A program made the position numbers and the translations under genes. A stretch of 38,800 nt of DNA from positions 1 through 38,800 of the IMG/VR virus record IMGVR_UViG_3300032093_000353. The stretch is one strand, 5' to 3'. The DNA comes from a virus. The stretch's first letter is position 1. Each line of letters opens with the position of its first letter. A model generated the notes under the pieces. It saw only the letters and a list, made by a program, of their open reading frames with translations. It was not told the DNA's origin and did not search any database. Shown here in pieces: positions 7,025 to 15,590 of this stretch.

Positions 7025-10000
7025 TACCAGATACCCAACCGGACACGCAGGACGCCAGAGCTATCGTAGACCCGCAACTGGTTGCTCTCAATTTCCATCC
7101 GCTGCCCGCTTGTCGCCGTGCGCAGCAGGCCGATAGTGGCGCTAACTGAGGACAGATCGGTGACGCTTATCTTGGCTGCGGTGACGGCCCCGGCGTTAAT
7201 CTTGTCTGCCGTAACCGCGTTCGAGGCGATCTTGTCTGCGGTAATGGCGTTAGCGAAAACCTTGTCGGCAGTGATGGCGCCAGTGGCAATATTGCCAGCC
7301 TCAATGGTGCCTGCGGCGATCTTGGCGCCAGTGATAGTGCTGGCAGCGATCTGAGTTGCCGTAATCGTGCTGGCAGCAATGTTGCCAGCCAGAATGGTCG
7401 CTGCGGCAATCTCATTGGATGTAACTGCCCCGGCGGCGATCTTCGGCGTGCTAATGGCGCTATCAGTAATCTGAGTGCCGGTAATTTGCCCCGTCACCTT
7501 GGCGGCTGAAATGGCCGCAAGCTGAGAATCTGATAGCTGCCCGGTAACCTTCGATGCCGCCACCGCAGCAATCTGAGCGTTGGTTAGCTGACCTGTAATG
7601 TCGGTTGCAGGGACTTCCGCCGACCAAGACGCACCAGTGTAGCGGTAGAGCTTGTCTTCCAGCGTCAGGTAGACGACGCGGCCCTCAAACAGATTGGTCG
7701 TCGGCAGAGTGGCAACGATCTCATAGCCGCCTTTGGTCTTCGATAGGTTAAACACCTTATCGATAGTGACCGCAGCATATGCGCCACTGCCTGTGGCCCT
7801 GATCGTCAGGGTGGCCGTATCTTCATTGGTGTCGAAGCCGCCGGTAATGGTATAGGTCCGGCCAGTGAACGATACAGCGAGCCCCTGCGGATTGCCGCCA
7901 CTGGGGACCGACAGGCTAAAGTTGGTGCTGATGTCGGTGTCGCCGCTGACAATGACGAAGTTGCCGGTTGCCGGGGCATAGGACACCACATCGCCGTTGG
8001 CATAGGCAAACAGGCCGACCGACTCGTTGGTAAGGTAGCCAGAGATGGCCGGCGTGCCTGCGGCGCCAGTTGCCCCCGCCGCGCCGGTAGCGCCCGTAGC
8101 GCCAGTCCGGCTCTTGGCGATGCTGTAGGTTAGGCGAACCGTCACGCCAGAATAGGAAGCGTCAAATTGGGCTGTGGCCGTATCGGAGCCGGGATCGCTA
8201 ATCGTATAGACGCCGCTCGAATTGATCGAGTACCAGCTTCCAGTGCCGACCTTGGAAAAAGTGACCGTGCCGCTAGTGGTCTTTTCGACAAAGCCGTCAA
8301 AGACACGCATGGTCCCGCCGGCAGTGCTATAATCACCACCAGTGCCGTCAAGGGCAGTCGCTACCACATGGGCTGAGTTGGTCAGGAATGCCGAGATTGC
8401 GTTTTCGCCGGGCGTGCCGGTGCCCTGAACGAACAAGTCCCAATAGACAGTGTTGGTCAGCGCAATGCTGGTCGGCACGTTCTGCTTGGCAATGTAAGTC
8501 GCATCGCCAGTAGCATTTTGGACAAGGTCACCCTTGTTGTAGGCCAGAGATGTCGAGTGGACGCCAGCCGGGTTATTGCGGGTCGCGAAGTCTTCCGGCT
8601 TACCTGAGCCAGTGACCGAATCCCAGATAGCCGTGACCGACGCATCGACGGTGCCGAGAATGAACGGGCTGTTAAGCGGATTGTAGATCGTCGGTGCAGC
8701 CGGCGACACTGGGGCAGAGTCTTCAGCGTCCCACAGATAGATTAGCGGGCTTTCCTCGATCAGCGTCAGCGGCACCTGCCCGTCTGGGCGAATTTCCTGA
8801 CTGATGACGCGGAACAACTTATTGCTCCAGCCGAGCGGCTCAAACGACAGCCGGACAACGTCGCCAACGGCGCAGCCCTGACCACGGGCATTGAAGACGG
8901 CGGCGAACGTGCCGCGATACTGGCTGCGCTGCAAAACTTGCTTGGCAATGCGCTGCGCCCGCCGACCGTCCTCGACGTATGGCAGGTCGAGCGACATAAC
9001 GCGGTCGATCCCGTCCGGCGAAGCAAAGCCAACCTCTGGGTAGTCCACAAGTTGGTACAAGCTGTTCTGCGACGGGTCGATATACCGACCGCGTGCCTTA
9101 TTGTAGCTATCGGACAGGCCGCGCGTCTGGTTCCACTCAAACTCGCCGATGACATCGTTTTCGTCAAAGTCCAGCACATACTCGGCCAGATCATTGCGCA
9201 TGATCTCAACCGACAGTTTGCCGTTGCTGTCGCGCAGCGTGCCGTTCATCGAGGCAAGGAAGGTGTTAATAATGTTCATGCGGTCGTCGGCATCCGACGC
9301 CGTACCGGAGGTCCGGTAGCGCTTCTGCGTGCCACCGATGGCAAGGGTCACGTTCTCATCGCAGATATTGGCTGCGGTGATGAAGCTTTCCATGTCGATG
9401 CGATTGGCCGGCACGCCGCAGCCAATCGAAAGCTCGCCATTGATCTTCCAGCCAAGCAGCCACCAAAGCAGTTGCAGGGCCGGATTGTCGGTGTCGTCAG
9501 CCGCCGTATAGGAGCCCCAAGTGGTCTGGTCGTTTGAGCGATGGGCGCCAGAACCGCCGGGCAAAGTGCTGTCCTTGCGCGGATCGTACAGCAGAGCGCC
9601 ATCGCCGATTATGGTGACGCGGCTAGGCAGCCCGTTGACCAGTGGGCTTTCAGTTTTGCTGGAGTTGCCGGTACGCTTAATCCGCAGATGCACATAGGCG
9701 CAGCCAGTCAGCGGCGTGCTGCTACCCCACTTGGAGCCGCCGTTGATAATAATGGCATTGGCAACGCTGCCTTCGATTCTCGTATTAATGGTAAGATAAC
9801 CGGAATAGGTTCCAGTAACACCGCCGCCGGCCGTCCAAGCCTGCTTGTCCTCAAACCAAATCTCATCAATCGACTTAACCTTATGCGACGCAACGGCAAT
9901 GATATAGTCAATGTACTCCTGATTGGTCCCGCTGGCCTCATGGTAGCGGAGATCAAGGTTCATCGCCGTGGTGCCGAATACCGCTTTGCGCGGCGTGGCT

Positions 10001-10215
10001 GGGTCTAAGCTAACATTGAGACGGCCAAGCTGGCTCTTTGGAATGCTGGGGCCAAGAGCCGCTTCAGCAACCCCACTAAGGGCCAAAGTGGCGCCCATAG
10101 CAATAAGGGCACCTTTGGAAACTGTCAGGCCAAGAAACCCAAGGCTCCCGCCACCAGTAAAAATCGCAGCGGCTATTAGCGCAACGCCGGTAATAATCTT
10201 TAGGACTTTACCCAT
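7024..10215 (-). CDS. Tail tip / host-specificity protein (J-like)
   Basis: The 1063-residue protein is the largest in the window and follows the K-like peptidase, the place of lambda J. An N-terminal hydrophobic, glycine-rich segment (about residues 5-50) is typical of one class of tail-tip proteins. The middle (about 60-500) has the phage-tail_3/tip-attachment character. A short collagen-like stretch (GATGATGAAGATGAAG, near residue 700) follows. The last ~190 residues are repeats of the type ITADKIASNAV and AAGTIEAGNIA, then a short beta end (LRVYDSSGVLRVRLG). It likely forms the tail tip, with the C-terminal part determining host recognition. Confidence 0.85.
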   Translation of the reverse strand: MGKVLKIITGVALIAAAIFTGGGSLGFLGLTVSKGALIAMGATLALSGVAEAALGPSIPKSQLGRLNVSLDPATPRKAVFGTTAMNLDLRYHEASGTNQEYIDYIIAVASHKVKSIDEIWFEDKQAWTAGGGVTGTYSGYLTINTRIEGSVANAIIINGGSKWGSSTPLTGCAYVHLRIKRTGNSSKTESPLVNGLPSRVTIIGDGALLYDPRKDSTLPGGSGAHRSNDQTTWGSYTAADDTDNPALQLLWWLLGWKINGELSIGCGVPANRIDMESFITAANICDENVTLAIGGTQKRYRTSGTASDADDRMNIINTFLASMNGTLRDSNGKLSVEIMRNDLAEYVLDFDENDVIGEFEWNQTRGLSDSYNKARGRYIDPSQNSLYQLVDYPEVGFASPDGIDRVMSLDLPYVEDGRRAQRIAKQVLQRSQYRGTFAAVFNARGQGCAVGDVVRLSFEPLGWSNKLFRVISQEIRPDGQVPLTLIEESPLIYLWDAEDSAPVSPAAPTIYNPLNSPFILGTVDASVTAIWDSVTGSGKPEDFATRNNPAGVHSTSLAYNKGDLVQNATGDATYIAKQNVPTSIALTNTVYWDLFVQGTGTPGENAISAFLTNSAHVVATALDGTGGDYSTAGGTMRVFDGFVEKTTSGTVTFSKVGTGSWYSINSSGVYTISDPGSDTATAQFDASYSGVTVRLTYSIAKSRTGATGATGAAGATGAAGTPAISGYLTNESVGLFAYANGDVVSYAPATGNFVIVSGDTDISTNFSLSVPSGGNPQGLAVSFTGRTYTITGGFDTNEDTATLTIRATGSGAYAAVTIDKVFNLSKTKGGYEIVATLPTTNLFEGRVVYLTLEDKLYRYTGASWSAEVPATDITGQLTNAQIAAVAASKVTGQLSDSQLAAISAAKVTGQITGTQITDSAISTPKIAAGAVTSNEIAAATILAGNIAASTITATQIAASTITGAKIAAGTIEAGNIATGAITADKVFANAITADKIASNAVTADKINAGAVTAAKISVTDLSSVSATIGLLRTATSGQRMEIESNQLRVYDSSGVLRVRLGIW

Positions 10216-10608
10216 TTAGCCGACGCTCCAAGCCTTGTCCCACATCGCTCTGGGCACCCTCTCCAGTCCGTCATCAGAAACGAACCATGCGAACGAGCCC
10301 ATTACTACACCAATAGAGCCGTCAAAAAAAGCAATGTCGCCCCTTTGAGCATGGCTAAGCTCAATCGCAGGAAATTTTGCGTCGATAGTTTCCTCAAGGG
10401 TGCCATTACCAATCTCTTTTAGGGCGCGAACGCTGCTCGCGAGGCTGTTATAGGCATTGCGGAACTCTGCCATTTCATCAACGCCTGTGACAGCCTCGAC
10501 GGCACCCCCAGTGAACGTGCAGCAATCATTGATGCCGTAGGCAAATGGCTCATGGCGCTTTTCTGCAATGTACTGCACAAGGCGCTCTTCCCAGTTCGAC
10601 AGTCTCAT
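10216..10608 (-). CDS. Tail-tip NlpC/P60-like peptidase (K-like, DUF6950 type)
   Basis: The 130-residue protein has the NlpC/P60 pattern seen in tail-assembly proteins before J: FAYGINDCCTF places a likely catalytic cysteine in 'NDCC' (about residues 27-30), and QRGDIAFFDG marks the following strand. The canonical histidine is not obvious after it; the DUF6950-type relatives I know also look divergent there. It would cut cell-wall peptide cross-links during DNA entry or help assemble the tip. It overlaps the upstream gene by ATGA and is followed immediately by J. Confidence 0.72.
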   Translation of the reverse strand: MRLSNWEERLVQYIAEKRHEPFAYGINDCCTFTGGAVEAVTGVDEMAEFRNAYNSLASSVRALKEIGNGTLEETIDAKFPAIELSHAQRGDIAFFDGSIGVVMGSFAWFVSDDGLERVPRAMWDKAWSVG

Positions 10609-11321
10609 ACCATTCTCACATCAGAGTCAATTCCGCGACCACCACCGCCGCCGTAATAAACATCTCCGCCGCCGGAGTAGCCAGAGCCCATACCAATGCC
10701 GTTTGCAGCCGAGATCGAGGCGTTGGCACTGGAATCCGCCGCATCGAATATCTTCTGCATCAGGTAGGTCTTACCCGGCGCACCCGAAAGCGTGGCGAGG
10801 TAGTTTTCAATCGTCAGCGTGACCCGCTGCTCTTCTGGCGAGCCGCTGATGGTGATGTCGTTCATGTACCCGGTGTAGTACGGAATGATCGAGCCGATCT
10901 GCGTTTCGTTTTCGTCCACACAGTAGAACCACAGCCTAGCTGCCCGGCCCTGCCAGCGCGAGCGGTCGCCGATTGTATTAAGGAAGTCGGTGACGCGCCC
11001 CTGCACCAAAGCGCCGAAGCGGTCGTAGATTAGCGAGTCGTCGCGCTCTTGGATGAAGGCCAGATTGACGAGCAGCCCGCCGAGCGAGATGGAAACCGTC
11101 TCCGAGCCGCTTTCGTTGTGCCTAACAGCGCCGACTTCAAGAAGATTGTGGTCGTAGCTTTCGTAAGTGCCGTCAAGCTCAAAGTCACCAGAGCCAACTA
11201 CGACCTTATCGTAAAGACCGCTGGTGGCGCGCAATACGTCGCCGTCCACATCGGCATAGATAAGCATCCGCCAATTTAGGACTTGGCTCGCAAGAGCATT
11301 CTGGGTTGTTGCGTCAACCAT
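10605..11321 (-). CDS. Minor tail protein (L-like position)
   Basis: The 238-residue protein is predicted beta-rich through about residue 195 and ends in a glycine-rich tail (SGYSGGGDVYYGGGGGRG). The content and order (tape measure, M-like, this, K-like, J) match lambda's gpL, a tail-tip protein between tape measure and J. Its character resembles DUF2163-type tail proteins. It starts on the last base of the upstream stop (TAATG). Assignment rests on gene order and fold style, not on a diagnostic motif. Confidence 0.65.
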   Translation of the reverse strand: MVDATTQNALASQVLNWRMLIYADVDGDVLRATSGLYDKVVVGSGDFELDGTYESYDHNLLEVGAVRHNESGSETVSISLGGLLVNLAFIQERDDSLIYDRFGALVQGRVTDFLNTIGDRSRWQGRAARLWFYCVDENETQIGSIIPYYTGYMNDITISGSPEEQRVTLTIENYLATLSGAPGKTYLMQKIFDAADSSANASISAANGIGMGSGYSGGGDVYYGGGGGRGIDSDVRMV

Positions 11322-11911
11322 TAAAAGGCTTCTCGCAGATTAAGGGCCAGACTGTAAACATAGCCAGCCTCAACTGACAGATTGGGCTCTTCGACCAAGT
11401 ACATCTTGCAATACGGGTTTTTGTACTCGACGGAGCTATTGTCAGTGATCGGCTGACGTACCGGCGGCTCTACCGCGATTGTCGCCTGTCCAGAGCCATT
11501 GCTGGTGACATTGGCGGTCACCTGCAAAAGCTGGTCGTTAATCGTGACAAACTGACCAGCCTGAAGGACGGTCGTCGATACCGGCCAGCCGTCAGTGGCA
11601 ATATTCCTGCCCACCTGATCCACGCCATTGGTGCTAACGGTATTGGCAAGCGCGCTCTGCGCCGTGGGATCGACGGGGACGTTAAAGTCATTGGCTGTGC
11701 CGCGAGCAAGCGCAATAAAGGCTCGCCAAGCATTGATGTTTGACGATCCGACAATCGGCGGAAGTTGGAACTGGCACTCCCACCAGCCGCGACCAGAGGC
11801 CACGACCTGCCGCCTGCCGGTCCACGACGAGATATTGGCCTGCGTCGGCATCATAAGCCGCCAAGCCATCGTCTGCGGCTTAGGCGTGGCTGGCATCGCA
11901 ATGGTCGTCAT
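11321..11911 (-). CDS. Minor tail protein (M-like position)
   Basis: The 196-residue beta-rich protein follows the tape measure gene and overlaps it by 4 bases (ATGA). No catalytic motif or membrane segment is seen. In lambda-like tails the gene here (M, or a distal-tail equivalent) makes a ring that joins tube to tip. 'WTGRRQVVASGRGWWECQF' near residues 30-48 is typical of distal-tail or minor tail proteins. The function is inferred from position. Confidence 0.62.
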   Translation of the reverse strand: MTTIAMPATPKPQTMAWRLMMPTQANISSWTGRRQVVASGRGWWECQFQLPPIVGSSNINAWRAFIALARGTANDFNVPVDPTAQSALANTVSTNGVDQVGRNIATDGWPVSTTVLQAGQFVTINDQLLQVTANVTSNGSGQATIAVEPPVRQPITDNSSVEYKNPYCKMYLVEEPNLSVEAGYVYSLALNLREAF

Positions 11912-13473
11912 TTAATTGCACCTCCGAGGCGGGGCCGGCGCAGAGACTTGATCGTCGTTGCCTGCGCCGCTGCGATAATGGAAGGCGCCGCCTCAATAAT
12001 ACCCTGCTGGACCTGAGCGCGGACAGCAGCCGGATCACTTGCACCGCGAGCATCTACGTTAATGATGGTCCCGCCGCCGCCGCCAGTCTGTCCAATGCTG
12101 CGGTTGGGGATGACGGTTCCGCTCTTGCCCGGCACCACAATTTCAGGGCCTTTTTCGCCAACCAGATACGGCTTATTGGCCGAAACCGGGCCACCAGCAG
12201 CGCGGGCTCCAGCCAAGCCCGGAACAGGTAGGCCAATGGCGCCGAGGAATTTGGTTACCATGCCGACGATCTGCTGGACGACATAGAGCCGCCACAGTTC
12301 ATCAATCACCGCATTGATAATGCCGCGCATGCCGTCCTTCCACGACATGGCGCCAGTCAGCATGCCCTTGAAGGCATCAGAGACGGCACCGCCAATGCGC
12401 TGATAGGATTTATCAAGCTCCTCAAGCTGGGTAATAAACGGCTTGATGACCTTATCGCTAAGCGTCTGAGCAGCGGCCATGCCCATCTCTTCGGCGCTCT
12501 TAAGCGTTTCCTGAAGCTTGGCCTCCTGATCGTTGGAGAGCTTCTCCAATTCTTCGCGCATCGCCTGATCGCCTTTGTAGCGAATGCGCTCGATGTCTCG
12601 CTGAATTTCAGCAAGCCGCTCAGCAGTCTGTTCCGCTTCTTGAATGGCACTTTGTCCAGACGGCCTTCCACCACCACCTCGTGACGGCCTAATGTTTGAT
12701 TCAGCCCTTTGACTAGCGCTGGCAATCCTCTCGCGCGCTTCATTGCCACGATCAATAGCAAGCTGCTGCCAGCGAATTTCTTGGTCAATCTGATTGATTT
12801 GATCCTGAATGCGGCGGCGCTCGCCGGGCACCGGGGCAAATCGCGAATCGCCCATTTGACCGCCGGGGAGATTTGTTTTGCCAAGTTTAATCTGAAGCTC
12901 TAGGCGCTTCTGTTGCATCTTGGTCAATTCACCTTCGGCGCGAATTAGATCGGCCATGCTGCCGGCGGCGACAGCATCAAGATACTTGTAATGCGCGTCA
13001 GCGGCTTTCTTTGCCGCAGCCTCACTTTGGAATAGCTTATCAATAATCGGCTGAAGCGCAATCGCCCCAATCATTACCGCCGCGCCCCACGGGCCAGCCA
13101 AGAAGTTACCAATTCGCCCAGCCGTGCCGCCCATCATGGACATGGCGTAGCCGACCTGACCGATCTGCTGACTAAATGCCTGCGATACGCTCGCGCCGGT
13201 TGCGACAGAAGTGGCAAAGTCATTAAATTGCATGCCAAGCTGCTGCGTACCCTGACGGGCGTTACGCAGTTCCTTGGACTGGGCATCCAGCGCATTGTTA
13301 TAACGAGTACCATTGCGGATCACGGCTTCGGTTGAGGTCGAAAGCGCCGAGTTGGCTGACGCCAGCTTCTTCGTTTCAGCCTCAAGAGCGCCGACGCGAT
13401 TAATCAGCGTGGCAATGGCTTCCATGCCCTTGACGTTCGCCGCAATGTTGAAGTCAAGGTTTTGCTGAGCCAC
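11908..13473 (-). CDS. Tail tape-measure protein
   Basis: The ~521-residue protein has long helical, coiled-coil regions (about 15-80 and 215-345), a hydrophobic stretch near residues 125-155 (GWGAAVMIGAIALQP-like) and a GQTGGGGG linker before the C-terminus. It acts as the ruler and chaperoned core of the tail tube and is ejected into the cell. Its length would predict a fairly short tail. The GTG at 13473 is preferred: AGGCGG lies 5 bases upstream and the protein then begins MAQQNLDFNI; an in-frame TTG at 13492-13494 lacks a good site. It overlaps the end of the frameshifted T region, as in lambda. Confidence 0.82.
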   Translation of the reverse strand: MAQQNLDFNIAANVKGMEAIATLINRVGALEAETKKLASANSALSTSTEAVIRNGTRYNNALDAQSKELRNARQGTQQLGMQFNDFATSVATGASVSQAFSQQIGQVGYAMSMMGGTAGRIGNFLAGPWGAAVMIGAIALQPIIDKLFQSEAAAKKAADAHYKYLDAVAAGSMADLIRAEGELTKMQQKRLELQIKLGKTNLPGGQMGDSRFAPVPGERRRIQDQINQIDQEIRWQQLAIDRGNEARERIASASQRAESNIRPSRGGGGRPSGQSAIQEAEQTAERLAEIQRDIERIRYKGDQAMREELEKLSNDQEAKLQETLKSAEEMGMAAAQTLSDKVIKPFITQLEELDKSYQRIGGAVSDAFKGMLTGAMSWKDGMRGIINAVIDELWRLYVVQQIVGMVTKFLGAIGLPVPGLAGARAAGGPVSANKPYLVGEKGPEIVVPGKSGTVIPNRSIGQTGGGGGTIINVDARGASDPAAVRAQVQQGIIEAAPSIIAAAQATTIKSLRRPRLGGAIK

Positions 13474-13615
13474 TTTTCCGCCTTTCGCCTTCAATACTGA
13501 AGTATGCAGCCCACTCGTTATATTCCGAAACTGTTATTTCTTCAATCTCTGCGATGGTTTTGCCGAGACGATCCGCCAAAGTAATCAGATTATACCTTAG
13601 CGGATCGTTTCTTAG
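13454..13615 (-). CDS. T extension of the GT tail-assembly chaperone, reached by -1 frameshift
   Basis: After the G frame slips back one base, translation continues for 53 codons to a TGA at 13454-13456. The peptide contains LADRLGKTIAEIEEIT followed by SEYNEWAAYF, the pattern of phage tail-assembly T proteins (DUF4035-type). There is no start codon or ribosome site of its own, so it is made only as a G-T fusion (112 + 53 = 165 residues). In lambda-like tails GT binds the tape measure and recruits tube subunits; the G:GT ratio set by frameshifting matters for assembly. Confidence 0.82.
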   Translation of the reverse strand, partial: LRNDPLRYNLITLADRLGKTIAEIEEITVSEYNEWAAYFSIEGERRKSGSAKP

Positions 13616-13950
13616 TTTTTTTCGTGTTCCTCGACATTGGTGCCGGACATAAGCTCGGCAGCCACACTGGAGATAACCGACACCTCTTCCCGCATCAGAA
13701 CCGGCTTGTCCTCAAGCGTGAAAAGCTTTTCGCCCTGACCATTCTCAGCCTTGAGAATGATTAGATCGACCATCGCCTCAAACGAGGCCGACTGGAGAAA
13801 AGTCGGGTGCTTGCGCTGGATGCGATTAAGCTCCCCGGCGAGCAGGGGGCCGAAGTAGACCTTTTCAGGGCTACCCGGCTCACCCCATGCCGGTACTTCG
13901 ATATGACGCTTCTGGCTCGTTCGAGCCGCAATCCGCTGTGCGATACTCAT
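13612..13950 (-). CDS. Tail-assembly chaperone G
   Basis: The 112-residue protein lies between tail tube and tape measure, the fixed position of gpG-type chaperones. It is helical in the C-terminal half and ends ...EEHEKN at a TAA placed immediately after a slippery heptamer. AAGGAA lies 7-8 bases upstream of the ATG. It coats the tape measure during assembly and is absent from the finished virion in known relatives. Confidence 0.8.
   Translation of the reverse strand: MSIAQRIAARTSQKRHIEVPAWGEPGSPEKVYFGPLLAGELNRIQRKHPTFLQSASFEAMVDLIILKAENGQGEKLFTLEDKPVLMREEVSVISSVAAELMSGTNVEEHEKN
13615..13621 (-). promoter_or_regulatory. Programmed -1 frameshift slippery site A-AAA-AAC
   Basis: On the minus strand the last G codons read GAA AAA AAC TAA. 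The heptamer A AAA AAC is in the correct phase for -1 slippage, with the zero-frame stop directly after it. The -1 frame is open and encodes a recognisable T-type peptide, so the site is functional in all likelihood. Confidence 0.85.
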
Positions 13951-13971
13951 ACTTATTCCTTTCAGTTAAAA

Positions 13972-14364
13972 TTACGCAGCGGTCCCCGTGGTAAGCGCGC
14001 CAGTGCCTTGAAGCGTAATCGTCGATTCAACCATGCCGTCGAAGCTGGCCGAAACAGTCTTGCCGGTGACAATGGCGGTGCCATATAGATAGGCATCGCC
14101 GGTCGTTGCGCCTTCAGGATAGAAGTTCGCGGTCACTTCAGCGCCAACCACAAGCGCGGTCTGGCCGTTAGTGTCCGTTTCGTCCCAGAAAACATCAACC
14201 GTGCCGCTCCAAGCCTTAAGCGTGGTCTTGTGCGTCCGCCAAGAATCGCCCATCGTGGTATCTTCCACGGTGTCCGAAGTCTGCTCGATGGAGTACGAAC
14301 GAATTTCAGCAATCGTATTGGCACCCACCTTGACGGTGCCTTCACTGCCAGTGTGAGTAGCCAT
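13972..14364 (-). CDS. Major tail tube protein
   Basis: The 130-residue beta-rich protein has the style of the siphovirus tube family: MATHTGSEGTVKVGANTIAEI, then a W-x-G-T-V-D-V-F-W-D strand and a C-terminal strand pair (SASFDGMVESTITLQGTGAL). It polymerises into the tail tube. GGAGG sits 7 bases before the ATG, and the start overlaps the preceding stop (TAATG); the strong site suits a protein needed in high copy. It lies directly before the G/GT chaperones, as expected. Confidence 0.85.
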   Translation of the reverse strand: MATHTGSEGTVKVGANTIAEIRSYSIEQTSDTVEDTTMGDSWRTHKTTLKAWSGTVDVFWDETDTNGQTALVVGAEVTANFYPEGATTGDAYLYGTAIVTGKTVSASFDGMVESTITLQGTGALTTGTAA

Positions 14365-14510
14365 TACTCAGCCTCCTTAGTGCTTTTTGACTTGGCCTTG
14401 GCGGGTGCCTTGGCCGGCTCTTCAGGCGTCCAACCTATGGTTTGGTAGTAACCCAAATCACAGGCGCAAGCCAGAATTTTATCGCCATTGGCGTTATAGA
14501 CTGGGATCAT
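14364..14510 (-). CDS. Small protein between tail terminator and tail tube (48 aa)
   Basis: A 48-residue frame, MIPVYNANGDKILACACDLGY at the start and a Lys/Ala-rich end (PAKAPAKAKSKSTKEAE). It starts 2 bases after the upstream stop and ends overlapping the tail tube ATG. Small proteins with 'YNxxGxKxxxC' starts occur here in related phages. Its function is unknown. It fills what would otherwise be a 148-bp gap in a tightly packed operon. Confidence 0.6.
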   Translation of the reverse strand: MIPVYNANGDKILACACDLGYYQTIGWTPEEPAKAPAKAKSKSTKEAE

Positions 14511-14512
14511 TT

Positions 14513-14956
14513 TCACCGAGCAGTCTCCACATCATCAATGCTTGTAACATATTCGACTGCGTAGACCAAGCGGGCCGAACCGATGCCGGACTCGCCTTCG
14601 ATGTTAACATCAGTTTCTGTGGAGGTAAGAACTGTCGATTTGGCTAGGCCGTTCAGGGTAAAGTCGCCGGCAATGGCCTCTTCCGCCGACACGCAGATAT
14701 TATCAATCGTGTCTGAGATTGTTGCGCTGGCGCCCTTGGCAAACACCTCCACCACGACATTGATGACGCGGCGCAGCGTGCGGGCTCCAACAGTAATCAG
14801 GCCGCTGGATTCATCGCCAGTGTAAACGCAGATCGCCGGCAGCTTGGAATCGTCCAGAGCATAGCGCCGCATCTTATAAACGCTTGCCCCGGTGACCGGC
14901 AGCCCAGTCACCAAGGTCGCGATGCGGTTTCTGATCTGGTTGCGAACGTGGCTCAT
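14513..14956 (-). CDS. Tail terminator / completion protein (gpU or gpZ-like)
   Basis: The 147-residue protein begins MSHVRNQIRNRIATLVTGLP and has the alpha/beta pattern of tail terminators, which cap the tube and join it to the head. The order head-tail joining, this gene, tail tube supports the role. It overlaps the upstream gene by ATGA. Whether it is closer to gpU or gpZ cannot be decided by eye. Confidence 0.7.
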   Translation of the reverse strand: MSHVRNQIRNRIATLVTGLPVTGASVYKMRRYALDDSKLPAICVYTGDESSGLITVGARTLRRVINVVVEVFAKGASATISDTIDNICVSAEEAIAGDFTLNGLAKSTVLTSTETDVNIEGESGIGSARLVYAVEYVTSIDDVETAR

Positions 14957-15261
14957 GCCTTCTCCAGCATCAGGGTGGTGATGCCAGTCCCGTCAGTAAT
15001 CACAACGCGAACGTAGTAATTGACTGACCGGATAGCAATTGCATCGCCATCAGCCGCATTTGGGACATCCACAGTGCGGCAGACAAACTGCGGCGCCGGG
15101 ATCGTGACATCCATCATCTCGGTGATATTGCGGCTCGCCTGCGGCGCATCGAAAATGCCCTGAACCGTTACCGGGCTCCCAGCAATCGGCGTATAGGTCG
15201 CATTCTCGGCGAAGTCGTCGAGGGACAGAAAATCAAGCAGGTCTGCGCTAGACTCGATCAC
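14953..15261 (-). CDS. Head-tail joining / attachment protein (gpFII-like position)
   Basis: The 102-residue protein is beta-rich after a helical start (MIESSADLLDFLSLDDFAEN) and occupies the place of gpFII or a head-tail stopper, which binds beneath the portal-connector ring. The start is GTG, overlapping the upstream stop (GTGA). It contains no enzymatic motif. Assignment is by order and size. Confidence 0.65.
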   Translation of the reverse strand: MIESSADLLDFLSLDDFAENATYTPIAGSPVTVQGIFDAPQASRNITEMMDVTIPAPQFVCRTVDVPNAADGDAIAIRSVNYYVRVVITDGTGITTLMLEKA

Positions 15262-15527
15262 TTGAACGCCTTAGCCGGACGACCGCGCCGGGGAGCAACG
15301 GGATCGCGATGCTCTATGGCAGGCGCCTCTGCCACCCGGATTTCTTCAGGCGCATCTTCCACTGGCACGAACTTGGCCGAGAGGGCTTTGGCTTCGCGCT
15401 CAGAAAGCTCAACAATGTCGCCGACGTTGGCAACGCCTTGGCTGGTTACCACACCGCGAATGCACTTATACTTTGCCATAACCTTCTCCGAATTTTTGCC
15501 CATCATCGAGGCGGTAGACAATACCAT
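15258..15527 (-). CDS. Small capsid-region protein with basic C-terminus
   Basis: The start at 15527 is chosen because GAGGAGG lies about 7 bases upstream; an internal ATG at 15479 (MAKYKCIRGVVTSQGV) also has a GGAG site and could give a shorter form. The ~89-residue product has a small beta core (GVANVGDIVELSEREA) and a basic end (RRGRPAKAFK) like an AT-hook. It lies between capsid and head-tail joining genes; a DNA-packing or head-completion role, as for lambda FI, is only suggested by position. Confidence 0.6.
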   Translation of the reverse strand: MVLSTASMMGKNSEKVMAKYKCIRGVVTSQGVANVGDIVELSEREAKALSAKFVPVEDAPEEIRVAEAPAIEHRDPVAPRRGRPAKAFK

Positions 15528-15590
15528 TATATCCTCCTCAAAGGATTGGGGTGGCCGCGACTTCCAAACGGCCACCCCTCACCTTAACGC

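Noticed and set aside
7082-7600. Repeated DNA words in the 3' part of the J gene
   Set aside because: They are explained by the protein-level ITADKI/AAGTI repeats of the tail-tip C-terminus.
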